Shown here piece by piece: positions 1-11,393 of a DNA stretch of 64,000 nucleotides. The notes beneath the pieces were generated by a model. It did not search any database. It was given only the letters and a program-made list of their open reading frames with translations, and was not told the origin of the DNA. The stretch's first letter is position 1; the number at the start of each line of letters is the position of its first letter. This DNA comes from Paralvinella palmiformis (lineage: Eukaryota; Annelida; Polychaeta; Terebellida; Alvinellidae): contig JAODUP010000133.1 in the NCBI GenBank assembly GCA_025642065.1, forward strand, positions 482,001-546,000. Direction: 5' to 3'. Made by a program: the position numbers and the translations under genes.

Positions 1-1004
1 GCTGGATGTGTTCTTGGCCTGAAATTATTATATGCAATTTAAACACACCAAATCCAATTTATGTAACTGTATAAAACTCTATGGCCACTGTTATATTCAA
101 ATGAAGAAATTTGTATCCATATTAATTATAAAAACTCATAGATTTTCTGTATAACCCCAGTCCATCATTGTATACATGAGTCAGTGAACAAGTAAAGCTT
201 AGCAGTACATTAGCACCAAAATACAGATGCATTTATAATGTTGTGGGTGAATTTACAAGATCTATGTATCTTTATTTCCCAAAAGAATACCAAGTTTGCA
301 GTATTTGAATTTAAATTAAAGAGAGAGAAAACTAGATGTTTACTTTTGAGCCTTACTTGTCTGGGCTGCAAATAAATTTACTTGTCCTATTTCAATTTAG
401 CTTGTCCCAATACATATCGAAATTTCTGAATTAAAGATCTCATAATTTAGAAGCAAGGAACTTTTAAAGATAATGTTTTTTAATTTAAAAGCAAACTTTT
501 TTACTCCATATGCTGAAATGATCATATTTTGGCATACATCTGTTTAGCAATACCATTATCCATCAAATAGAACATGTCTTAGACCAGGATAGTCTAAGGA
601 TTTAAAAACTGTAATATTTAAAACTAAAACAAATGATTTAAAGCAGTCTCAGCCAGGTTGTTGGATTTCATCTCATCATTTATAGTATTATTACATAGCT
701 AAAGCTGTTAATCTGCAGGATTTCAGAAAGGTTTTCTGTAGAAAAAGTTTTTTTTTTCTTTAACTAGAAACCTGGCAGTGTCCTATCTAGTTTATTATAT
801 CACATAGTCACTTATCTATTTATCATGTCTAGGTGTAACTGTTGGATAATTTACATATATGAACAATTACAAACACAATATTATATAATTTGTTATAAAT
901 ATATTCAAAATAGATTGAGAAAGAACGAAGTACCAATGCAGTAAATATTTTTGCCATCTGAAAAATCAATATTATTTTCAGAAATCTAAAACCCTTTGTG
1001 GGGA

Positions 1005-1730
1005 TCAAGTCAATTCCAGAAATGGAATTGATGATCAATTCCGGAATTGGAATTGATTATTTAAAAAAGGAATTGAAATTGAGAAAATTAGAATTGAGAA
1101 ATTTGGAATTGAAGTTTCCTAATAAAAAAAATTAAATCCACAAATTAATTTACCATTTTCATATGTGAACACTTACATGTGGTGTTACCAATATACTGGA
1201 ACCAAAATATCCAGAACTTTGGTTCAATGCATTGTTTTTCGGGGAGAATCCCCAGGTTGTCACTTATTCAGCAAAGCTGTACAAAAGATTGAGCCGAAAT
1301 ACCATGAGGGTGGTCACTGCCAGAGTGTTTTACGTCCTCAGGGGGTCTTTAACGTCCCCCTATATTTTTAATAATGTACTGATTCCATATATATATATAT
1401 ATATATATATCAGATATGCACACCGACGGTGGCACCCCACATGAACGTTTAACCAATTAAAATGGTCTGGATACCATGGACTCCATCCACAACACTGTAA
1501 CACCACCACACAGCATACCTGTAATCTATATAGACATATTGCTATTTAGGAATTTACCCCTGTTCAGTGTTTAGAATGGGCAAAACAAATCCACAAATTA
1601 ATTGACCATTTAATTTTTTAAATCAGAAATATTTGGAATATAAACTACTTGGAGTAGGCATACCAAGTAGGTACTCGGAGTACCTACTCATGGTAAAAAG
1701 TATTAGGCAAAAAAAGAATAAAACAAGGTG
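1005..1730. repeat. GGAATTGA/AATTCC-rich dispersed repeat, interrupted copy
   Basis: The segments 1005-1133 and 1613-1730 match one continuous repeat at 7019-7262. Shared landmarks are AATTCCGGAATTGG-like palindromes, TTGGAATTGAAGTTTCCTA, and GGAGTACCTACTCATGG. The gap between the two segments is a separate insertion. Confidence 0.7.
1159..1586 (-). mobile_element. Retroposon insertion with 25-bp target duplications
   Basis: Direct repeats at 1134-1158 and 1587-1611 (24 of 25 identical, beginning AAATCCACAAATTAATT) flank 428 bp. The insert carries about 150 bp (1222-1375) matching, in reverse orientation, the 3' part of the SINE at 57088-57440 (GGTGGTCACTGCC, GGGGAGAATCCCCAGG), plus a TA run at 1387-1410. 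Confidence 0.6.
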
Positions 1731-2601
1731 TTACTTTAAGTAATACTTTTGTTTTTAACTGGTGGAATTTAACCATTTCAACGTAAAAAGTTGCCATTCT
1801 GTATAAATACTCTAACGAATCTCCAGAGGTTGTACTGACCTTTCATAATTCTCTGTGCCAGCAAAGCTTTAACCACACACACATACACCTGTGTGTCTTA
1901 TTATAAAGTTGTTTTTAAACCTTTTTCTTATGCAACATCAGTAACACTGATTTTATTGCTTGTCATGTCATCGTATGAGAATTTCCCTTCAACTCTAATT
2001 TGTACACTGATGTCGGCATTATAGAGCTTGGGGATAACCATATGTATGGAGTGAGGGTGGGGACCGGGGCAATTATGGATTTTTGTAAATACAATTTGAT
2101 AGGTTACATAATCAAAACTATCAACATGGATCAGTCGCAACAATCTGCATGTGTTCCTTTAATAAGTACAGTCTAATCCCACAATTCACCACCTGCACCT
2201 ACCGCCAACCTTTAATAAAAACCGATTTCCTGCCGCAATGACCCCCCCATTATTTAGTCACCGCCAATGCTTACGCAATATGAATACTGTACATTGCCAT
2301 ATAAATACCCCCCCACGGCTATTACTGCCACACTGACAGTTAAATGTTTCTGGTAATCAGGGAATTGATTGACAAGATGTCAGGGTCATTAGGCAAGAAC
2401 CATGATGATGTTGATCATGCGTTCCGCTGAAATGCCTCCCCCACTCTAATGCCACCTCACCACAATGCCAACTTTCAGCCAGGTCCCAAAGTTGTCATAA
2501 AAGTCAGGTTAGACTGTATATACAGTGATCCCCAGATTGTGTGAAGAATAAACATTTAGCTAATTTTTACACAATCATTCAATAAACTACAGCAGATTTA
2601 C

Positions 2602-2967
2602 CTGGGGAGCAGTATCCTTCGGGTCATTTCTATTCGACACTTTTCTGCTTTTTGTAGATGCTGACCTGACACTGGTGTTAGATCTGACAAAAAAGGAGAT
2701 ATATAACACTTCATTTAACATGCCTCCAATTAAATGCTTCCACATTTGTTTTATAGACTCAAAAACACTTTACAGTAATATTAATTATCAACCAAAACAC
2801 AACACTTCACAAAAGGCATAGATAATTCTAGACAGCAGTCAGCTGATCCGAGCCAATGATGATTGAATAATCGGATATGACCTTCCTGACTTGTGGTTTG
2901 AACTTCTTGCAGAAATGGATTCTTTATCAGTATCCTGTTGTCCCAAGGTGCCCTCACTGGTTGTGTC
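2602..2967 (-). repeat. Exon-pair module copy 1 (exons B1 2882-2967 and A1 2602-2683)
   Basis: Exon B1 is 86 nt and exon A1 is 82 nt. The same sizes, phases and residues recur in copy 2. The intron between them also resembles the copy 2 intron: the stretch after the B donor and the text near 2830-2880 match 3620-3670. The duplication was therefore genomic rather than retroposed. Start-to-start spacing to copy 2 is 790 bp. Confidence 0.75.
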
Positions 2968-5900
2968 CTGTTATTGAGAGATGATTAAAATAATATTAAT
3001 ATTTATTAAAATATTAATAAGTATAATAATAAATTAAGTGATTATAATTTATCTACAAAATGAAGTAAACATTCCACGGATCAGTCAAGACAAGATTTTT
3101 TATCAATTTGATAGATAATTTATGAATAAACCTCTTGGCAAAACCTAAATGGAAAAAGAGAGGAAGTGAGCATTTTTTCAAGAACAATGTTTTCAATGAT
3201 AAATGATGGTTTGCTAATTAACTGATACACAGGTTCAATGCAATTTCCTTTGAAGTGACCGTGACTACAGCCTGTCTTACACAAGCCTGTCTTATACAGT
3301 AGTACATATGTCTTGCACTAAACCTAGTAAAAAAGAAGTGATGGTAAGAGCACTTAATACATAATCATTCAACGAAGTACAACACATTTACCTGTGGAGC
3401 AGTATTCATCTCCATAGTCCAATTTAATCGTTTTCTGCTTCTCGTGGATGCAGAAGCAATGTTGTTGTTGGATCTGACGATAAAGAGAAAATAGCTAACA
3501 TCATATTTATAATGCCTTCAGTAAGATGTTTCACACAAGACAATCAGGTTTAAGATTCAGAAACATTTTATGCCATTCTCGAGTGTTATTCAAAACACTT
3601 CACAAAAGCTAAATTAAATCTAGACAATGGTCAGCTGGTCTGAGCCAATGATGATTGAGTAATCAGATCAGACCTTCCCGACTTGTGTCTTGAACTTCTG
3701 ACAGAAGTGCATTCTTTATCTGTGTCCTCTTGTCCTGGGGCGCCCTCTTTGGTTATTTTCTGTCAGCATAAAAGAATTCAAATAAATATTAATAGATATT
3801 TTAATAAATCCAGGAATTTATTTGTCCACAGAAAGAACAACCTTCCCATGGGAGAAACTATAACCAAATTTGACTAGTCAGTGGTTGAGTATTCCATTGT
3901 TAGATGGTATAGTATTCCACTGCCAGATTATATAGACCACTATCCAATGTAGTATAATTCACCTCAGAAGGTTAAACCGCCGCCTTCACCATCCTGAACT
4001 GTCAGCATCAGGTGTCTATATTATATACGTGAATGTGCACGGGGGAGATCCTTGACAAATACTCAAAAATATGATCAATCAACCCAATTTCTCAAAACTA
4101 CATTGTTTATTAAATATTTATTATTATTAGATAACCTGACTCTATTGAGGCAATTTTTTCTGTACAATGGGAATCTGCTCTCATCACTGAACACAGTGTG
4201 CTACTAGTGAGTTTCCAGCCATGAAAAATGATATCATGTTGAAGATCGACACCACTGTCGGTGCTGTGCTATGAGGAGTGGATTCCTTGAGAGTTCTTAT
4301 AAAGATCCTGCCTTGGTCAATCAATATTGGTGTTATATGAATACTGAGGTATATTTGAGATGTAAGCACTTGCCATTCAGGGCATTCACTGATCTCATTT
4401 AATCACTCCTTCCATCGGGGTGAGAACAGAGGAGAAAGAAAAAGCTGGAAAATAATAGGGCAGCAAAGCGAGAGACGATTGCTGCCTGGATTAGTATTTT
4501 ATTCACATATCTCAGAGCTCTGTCAAACTGGAAGATGTGTCAAAATAAAACATATATATATAAATCTTCTCTTGTTGTGGGAATGTTCTGGTCTAGGTCA
4601 AAGTGTAGTGACACCAGTCTCTCAGTGTTACTTCTTGACCTTTGGCATGGCTCTTCTTAGATTTGTGGTTTTGGATAATTTGTTGACCAAATATATTAAT
4701 CTGTTTAGTTCCAGCACTGGTCACACTTGGAACACGTAGTAGAGGGGCAATTGTTAGGGAAGGATCCAACAAAAATGGGTACGAGTCCATTCTAAACCTG
4801 ACCTATCTCAGTACTCACCATGCCTCATTAGAACAAATAAAGTTGAGAACATTTTAACAGAACCATTCAATCTATTATAAGATATTTACCTGTGGGGAAG
4901 TATCTGTTCGCACAGAGCCATTTAATAGTTTTCTGCTTCTTGAAGATCCAGAAGCGATGCTGCTATTGGATCGGACACTAAAGAAGAACACAGGTAAGAT
5001 GATATTTGTTATATCTCCAGTATAATGTTTCCGTGTAAACATTTGGGTTATAGGTTTATAAACAATTTATCACTAATGCAATTATGTTTATAAAAAGTAC
5101 ATTTAAGCCGAGCCATATCTGACTCATTTGAGGCCCATTTGAAAGTTCAGTCGAGTTAAATTGTTTAGCCTCAGCACTTGTCACACATGGGACATACAGT
5201 TGAGAAGCATCTGCCCCGGGAAACAAATCCCACAAACTCTAGTGAGCCGGATTCGAACTCACAACCTGGAGGTTTGTACCACAGTACTCTAATCACTGCA
5301 CCATTAGAATGCACACACTGACAGTTGAAAAATCTGATCTGACCTTCTCAACTTGTGCCTTGAACCTCTGATGGAAATCGTTTCTTGATCTGTGCCCTCT
5401 GGTCCTGGATCAAGGTGGTTGGATTCATTGCGTTGTCTAGATCTAATTAAATATGAAATCTTTCTTGTGTGATGTTGTGGAGTTATTTGTAGTGAGCACG
5501 CCTCTGAACTATCCTGGGAAGAATTAGGAACTACATCCTCATCGCCATCAAGATCATCAAACACTCTTTGCTCCTGATAACTCTGTGGCAATTAACAAGT
5601 AAAGCATCCTGTTAAGACTATGATTTTATTTAGAAAATGACAATCTGTCTGCACAGCCTCATCGACTTGTATGGAATAAAGGCTGTCTGTTAAATTTAAT
5701 CACCTCTTCATCTGTAAACTTACAACACACTGAGTAAAATATGATTATACAGCAGATGCAAATAACTGAAAGGAACAAAAAAAGTTTGTGAGAAAACTAC
5801 CACACTTAAATCTATGGGAGAACCTGCTAACAAACTAGGTTGTGTAAAAGGAGAAACACCTCAATTGGATGTGCCAAAGCTATTACTGTGTAAACACTGA

Positions 5901-8900
5901 TCAAAAACAAGCCTAAAATACTGAAGAAGAATTGACATGTCTAGAGCTTACAGAAAATGTGTGTGAACAAGCCAACATTGTTCGGTTTCCTGTGTTTTAT
6001 CACAAGTGCATCATCTTTCTTCTCTGTAATGGAATATATTTTTGGAGAAGATTCACAGCTTCTGTGATCATACCTAACAGGATGTTGTGACAAATAGAAC
6101 ATGGTAGATAATATAACTGGTGTATGTCATTGGAATATAGCAGTTTCCAGAATATTTATTATTATAAATGAGCTATTTTCCATATTGATGTTATCCAAAT
6201 CAGAGATTTGCAAAGGAAAGTTATTCTCCATTAGGTGATGATCCTTTTCTGAACACTGGGTATCTAGGCTAACAGTAACACTTGGTGATAATCTGACCCA
6301 ATATTTCTTTGTACAATTAAATCTTTAAGCATTCCACAGACATAGGTATGACTGGGAATTTAAACCCGATTTGAACATTTGCAGCACATTGGGCTAACCA
6401 TTACACTATCGGCATACTCTATACAGTTCCTTCAAGTGAATTGAAACTATTATAGAAAAAACTTATTTGGCAAGGATGAAAGTATCTTTTAACTTGCATT
6501 TCTATCAGTTATTTTAATCAGCTAAAGGCCAATATTCAGCACTCATTGTAAAATTGTGATTATCTTTTCCTGCCTCTTACAGATGAATGCTGGCGAGTCT
6601 ATTTCAACAAGGGAAGACATGTATCAGACATGTTACCCAATTTTGCCTATTAATCTCAATTATTTGATCGTGTATTAATATTTGTACACAAAACTGCTTG
6701 ATCCATGGGGATTCTACACAGCAGGTCAAGTTTATCCCTAATGTCATGCTTGATCATAACTGTGTATTCAAAGATTCAACAGTCCACCCATGAACCAAGA
6801 AACTAAAACTGACTGTTTCATCTTCTAAACTAGTGCTCCACTAACTGAAATAGTTCATATCATGGAAACAACTCTACCACATCAGAGGAATTTTGAGAAC
6901 AAAAAATGAACTGGATTTATTGTTTATTATCATTATCAAACAGTTAAATATAGGCAATAGGAAACTGCAAGGAATTTTCATCTTGAAATTTAGGCCAATA
7001 GTAAGTCACACCATTGGCAGAGATGTGATCAATTCAATTATGGAATTGATGGTCAATTCCAATTCTGGAATTGATTATTTAAAAAAAGTAATTGGAATTG
7101 ATAAATTTGGAATTGAAGTTTCCTACAACAAAATTAAATCCAAAAATAAATACTTCTCCATTGATAATTCTACTTGAAATATAAACTACTCAGAGTAGGT
7201 ATTCCAAATAGGTACTTGGAGTACCTACTCATGGTAAAAAGTATTAGGTAAAAAAAAGTCAGTAAAAAACAGAATTGGAATTGATACATTTGGAATTGAT
7301 AAATCTGATATGGAATTGACAAAATGGAAATGACATCATGTCTGACCATTAGATCACTTAAGAACAGAATAAAATGGTACATCCTTGTTTATCACATTTC
7401 CATGATGAATCATTACATCCTTAGTCTGAATGTATCTAGACACCTTTCTTAATATCTGTAATATTTACATAAATATCACTATCATGAGCAAGATGATATC
7501 TAAGCACAAACTGCCAGCCAACTGCAAGTTAGTAGGATCACCTGTATGGCTGTATACAGTCCCAGGACAGCTCTGTCATTAGTAAATGTGAAAGTGACAA
7601 TAGCCGAGTAGCTAATGTCTGCCTTATTTCAATATAAATCATGTGTTAACATCTCCAAAACTATAAGAACACACAACATAGTGAGGGAGCAATGTTAAGC
7701 TGAGTGGAGTTGTTGACATCAGCCCTGGTCACACCTGAGACATATGGTCAAGGAGCAAATGCCTTGGGAAACATCCCACAAACACAGGTATGAGTCAGGT
7801 TTGAATCCACAACCTGGAAGTTTGAAGTGAAGTGCTGCAACCACTGCACCATCAGGAAGCAGTGTATGTAACTGACCAAAACCAACACACCACATCACAA
7901 CATAATAAACTAAAAATATTTAAATTCAACATTAACAGATTATACTAATTACCTTTTGTGTTTCTGGCACAAACACATCTTCCGAATCATTCTTCTTCTG
8001 ACCATGTGAAGCTTCATCTTCTACACCTGCTTCTCCCACTTCACTGTGTGCTTCAGTACGAATAAAAACAGTATTTAGATTGCTCAACAAAAAACACACA
8101 GTAACTGGGCATTAAATAAGTACCGACGTAGTACACATTGTAGCTGAAAGCATTTTGTCAGCTGCCAGTAGATTAATCAATTTAAGGCAATTCTGTAATA
8201 CAAACTTAAAACTTATCATTTAATATTTTGTTGACAACCTCTATCATGTATAGGAAAAGATGAACCAGATGAAGTTTTATTCATATTAAACAATGACTTA
8301 TGGATCTAACAGCAATAAATATTTACAATTGTGAATCTGTCGCTAGAACTGGGCCATTCTGATCCTACAAAGGTCATACTTTTATAGAACAGTAAGGTAG
8401 CCAGAAGATCGACTGATGGGTCTTCTATTAAATTATTTGCATGCCATCAAAACTAAATGGCATTAACACACACTTAACAAACACATGTACAGAAATTCTG
8501 GGCTCCAAACATTTTCCATGGCTGTTTGGTAAAGATTCTGATCACAGCCATTATAAAGTAACACAGATAGTTGAAATGTTAAACTGATATCGCCATATAT
8601 CTAAACTAAATTAAATTTAAGTAAAACTGAATAACAATTCTTTCAAATGTTATCTTCTTGCAAAGATCTTGCAGTTTAACGATAACGGTAAAATTTTAGC
8701 CGACTAACCAGGAAGGCGATGGTACACATCACTTGCTGAAGCTATAACAACAGGGACTGGACTAGAGGCTATCATCCGAGATATTGACTGTTGATCGGAG
8801 TCGGAGCCATGGTCAGTTGACTTATCCTGGTTTATGTAATGAAAATAATGACAACAACTCATACAAGAACAAGACACTTTTAATTATCTCTAATAATATG

Positions 8901-11393
8901 ATTTCTGTCAGGTATAAGAGACACATAAAACAAACACATATCAAATAATGGATTAAGTGATCACATGATAAAAATAATTTAATCTAAGAATGTAATTCGA
9001 GAATGTCCGTTTTGTGAGTATGGTTAATCTAGTTAAAATAACACTCAAAATTAACTACAATTATAATTGTGATAACATTAATACAAAAAGAACCAAAGCA
9101 TTGTCCACTTCACCACACAGTAGTGATATTACACAAATGAAAAGTTATCATAATCTAAATAATAAAGTTTTAAACTGAATGATATGGCTGTTTGACTATT
9201 CGTCCGAGTGGCTTACAGCATTATTAACAAGCATTCATCTGTGAAAAGCACAGCGCATCTCTTGTAGATACTTTGGTCTGACTTTGCTTAAATATGACAA
9301 AGTTTCACACTTTGAAAGACTTGTTATTTTAGTATTGAATACTTAGAAACATATATTTATTCACAAAATTCCATTTTATCTCACAGCCACGGGTCAAGGA
9401 TAGGGATTAAAGAATACAGAGCTGCTGATAGAATAAGATGTCAAAACGTAATTCACACAGGTTCCAGATATCTCAGAGACAACAAGAAACATACAACGAA
9501 ACAAAACTCTAATTTCGTACTCACATGGAGGTTGTCTGAATTAAAACTAAGGCCTCCTGCTGACACATCACTGTCCCAGTTTCGCACGAATGTTATGCTT
9601 CTTATAATTGTTTTTCGGTTTCTGTAAATAAAAGGAAACAGCTCTCACTGAATATTCATAGTAAGAAAGATATCATGTTATTAGTGATATCTAATATCAC
9701 ACACAAACACACACACAAAGGACCAATGTTGATGATTGATGTTTTATGGCCACTTTTGTGCACATTGTAGGCTAAATGGACTGAGCGACCTCTAAAGGTA
9801 TTGCAGTGAAGTAAAAAATGAAACACCCCTCAGATATGCCACCCCCAAGATTCGAACTAAGGTGGTAGTGATCTGCAGTCCAACACTAACAACTAGACCA
9901 CAGAGGTGCCTGACTATACTATTAGACCTAATACACGACTGTAACAAACAAGTAAACACACACAATGGCACAGTTACAGAATAGAGTAACATAATTAATT
10001 ATAATTGCATAGGCTGATAGAATTACATGAATTGCGGCCCATGTCGATTGCGGCCCATGTATAATACGGAACATCTATTTCATAATATGTTGCACGTAAA
10101 ACCAATGATCATTTCACATTCACACCGTTATAAATATACTTTGTTTTGTTTTAAGGACGCACAAGTCTCTCAAGATTTGCGTCTTTTATTTGTGTGTTCT
10201 AAGTCCTTATGTGCTATTAATGTAATTATTTCATCTTTGTTAACGTTGATCCCTATTTTGTTGTTTGTTTTTATTTCAACTTCTGTACTAAATGTTTGTA
10301 AAGAAAAAAAAATTATCTTTTATTTGATGAGTCCTGCTTAGTACCGACGCAGGTGTGTTTGGTTTCGGATGGCAAATTAAGGCATTGTCAACGTAGATCT
10401 TCTGAGATATGGAAGCTAAAATCCACAAACTCTGGTCTCAATATATGAAGATGGTGAGAAACAGCTCAACAATTGCTACGAGCAGCTTCTTTAGATAGAT
10501 TCTATTTATTTTGTTTCGTTATACGTTTTTGTGAGCATACAGTATAGATCCTATAATACTGCGAGAAAGTGTAATATGTAAAAGATTAGCTTTGTGTTAA
10601 TATATATGTGAAATATACAAATGAAATGCATCTGTATCATAAAATTATAAATAAATGCAAATCAAATGAAACCGCTGTTGTAATGCTTATAAACTTTTAC
10701 ATAATTTACATGTATCTTGTCTTGTTGAAGTTTGGGGTAGAAACCCCCCCTGGCTGTCGCCTATTGGGCACAGCCAGGTTACATGTATCAATTCATCATG
10801 TTGTAAATATAACACAATGAAAACATAATCACCACAGATTGAACTAATTCCAATTATGATAATTTATTAGCAAGACATATTATTGACACAAATACCACCA
10901 ACAGACGTGGACAATTGATTAATCAGAGCCACAAACTGACATAAATGTAAACATAGTGGTCCGCATTCGACATGGGCCGTATTTATCATGGGCTGCAATC
11001 GACGGCATCCGACTGATAGACTCATAGACATCGTCATAGAGCCATATGATATGTTACAGTTATTCACTCATGATGATGGTCGTTATAATTTAGTTAATTA
11101 TTTCATTTCAAATACCATACACCGTCCAACACACACACTGTCAGTGAGAGATACACGCACACACAATAAAAGTGACAATTGTCACTACTCCCCACTAGAC
11201 TAGGTCTATCAGTTTTCAGACTAGATCTACAAATAATTCAATTAATTGTCATAATAAATATAATTATATAATTTGCTTATTCAAGTTATTGCCATAAGCA
11301 TAGACTCTACTTTACATACGCTAGAGGTCTTCTTGGAATTGGTCGCTCTAAGTTGGGTATAAACGTCTTCGATTTTTTTTTACCCTTTTCCAT
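2602..11393 (-). CDS. Unrecognised Ser/Arg/Lys-rich protein gene with tandemly duplicated exon pairs (3' end missing)
   Basis: I do not recognise the product. Ten minus-strand exons join with matching phases: 11320-11393 (ATG at 11393, strong GTATGT donor), 9525-9621, 8709-8826, 7953-8050, 5344-5582, 4890-4977, 3674-3759, 3392-3473, 2882-2967 and 2602-2683. Together they give 350 open codons. The last exon ends in phase 0 with no stop, so the gene continues; a possible next exon in the right phase is 1-18 (acceptor TTTCAG, reading AKNTSS). The N-terminus (MEKGKKKSKTF) is strongly basic and could be a nuclear localisation signal. The middle is acidic, rich in Ser and Asp, and probably disordered. 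The C-terminal half seen here is built from a repeated module of about 56 residues, with Ser/Arg/Lys motifs such as SARSSNHKSGRSN and SASTRSRK. There is no enzyme motif, signal peptide or membrane segment. Exon calls rest on splice sites and phase only, without transcript support. Confidence 0.6.
3392..3759 (-). repeat. Exon-pair module copy 2 (exons B2 3674-3759 and A2 3392-3473)
   Basis: B2 (86 nt) reads KITKEGAPGQEDTDKE..., and A2 (82 nt) reads ...IASASTRSRKRLNW.... Both are homologous and co-linear with copy 1. The B donor is the unusual AAG|GTCTGA, and the A acceptor is TCGTCAG. Confidence 0.75.
4890..5414 (-). repeat. Exon-pair module copy 3 (B3 part of exon 5344-5582, and A3 4890-4977)
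   Basis: B3 is fused to a longer exon of 239 nt, whose first 56 or so codons have no counterpart in B1 or B2. A3 is 88 nt rather than 82. The acceptor AG used by A1 and A2 (GTCAG) has become GTCCG here, and the nearest upstream AG (CTTTAG) keeps the frame and adds two residues. A SINE-like insertion (about 5152-5312) lies between the two exons and lengthens the unit. Confidence 0.65.
5152..5312 (-). mobile_element. tRNA-derived SINE, family 4
   Basis: It carries a reverse-complement B box (GGATTCGAACTCACAACC) and a reverse A-box region near ACTCTAATCACTGCACC. It shares its sequence with copies at 7709-7860, 41835-41999, 51591-51740 and 61123-61276, and partly with 4700-4800. It lies in an intron of the minus-strand gene. 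Confidence 0.65.
7019..7262. repeat. GGAATTGA-type dispersed repeat, continuous copy
   Basis: This is the uninterrupted counterpart of the 1005-1730 copy. It has repeated GGAATTGA and TCAATTCC motifs, then GGAGTACCTACTCATGG and GTATTAGG. A shorter relative is at 58334-58431. It lies in an intron and no coding frame is evident. Confidence 0.65.
7709..7860 (-). mobile_element. tRNA-derived SINE, family 4
   Basis: It has the same layout as 5152-5312: a GCCCTGGTCACACCTG start, AAACATCCCACAAACACAGG, a reverse B box (GGTTTGAATCCACAACC) and a terminal CAACCACTGCACCATCAGG. It is intronic. Confidence 0.65.
9731..9911 (-). mobile_element. tRNA-derived SINE, family 1
   Basis: This is a reverse copy. 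It contains the reverse B box (AGATTCGAACTAAGG), the reverse A-box segment ACTAGACCACAGAGGTGCC, and the conserved body GTGCACATTGTAGGCTAAAT...GAGCGACCTCTAAAGGTA. It lies in intron 1 of the minus-strand gene, about 110 bp from exon 2. Confidence 0.75.
10032..11004. mobile_element. Non-autonomous element with inverted ends in intron 1 (tentative)
   Basis: The left end has GCGGCCCATG twice, followed by TATAATACGG. The right end, read in reverse, has CGATTGCAGCCCATGATAAA then TACGGCCCATGTCG. About 24 bp pair in inverted orientation with two or three mismatches. No transposase frame lies between. No clear target duplication was found. Confidence 0.4.

Larger units (their letters stand above)
1..2601. 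other. Left flank and intron of the minus-strand gene, mostly repeats
   Basis: This is AT-rich sequence. It holds a GGAATTGA-type repeat (1005-1133, continuing at 1613-1730), interrupted by a 428-bp insertion with 25-bp flanking direct repeats. A TA microsatellite lies at 1387-1410. A 71-codon open stretch at 1928-2143 on the minus strand could be an exon, but its phase does not join to the exon at 2602-2683. I see no other coding signal except the possible exon edge at 1-18. Confidence 0.5.

Noticed and set aside
1928..2143. Open minus-strand stretch of 71 codons that looks exon-like, as the last exon of the left gene
   Set aside because: Its acceptor at 2144 requires two bases from the previous exon, but exon 2602-2683 ends in phase 0. 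No intermediate exon of the right phase was found.
10027..10341. 104-codon plus-strand open frame
   Set aside because: It lies inside an intron and a probable non-autonomous element, with low-complexity hydrophobic translation expected from T-rich DNA.
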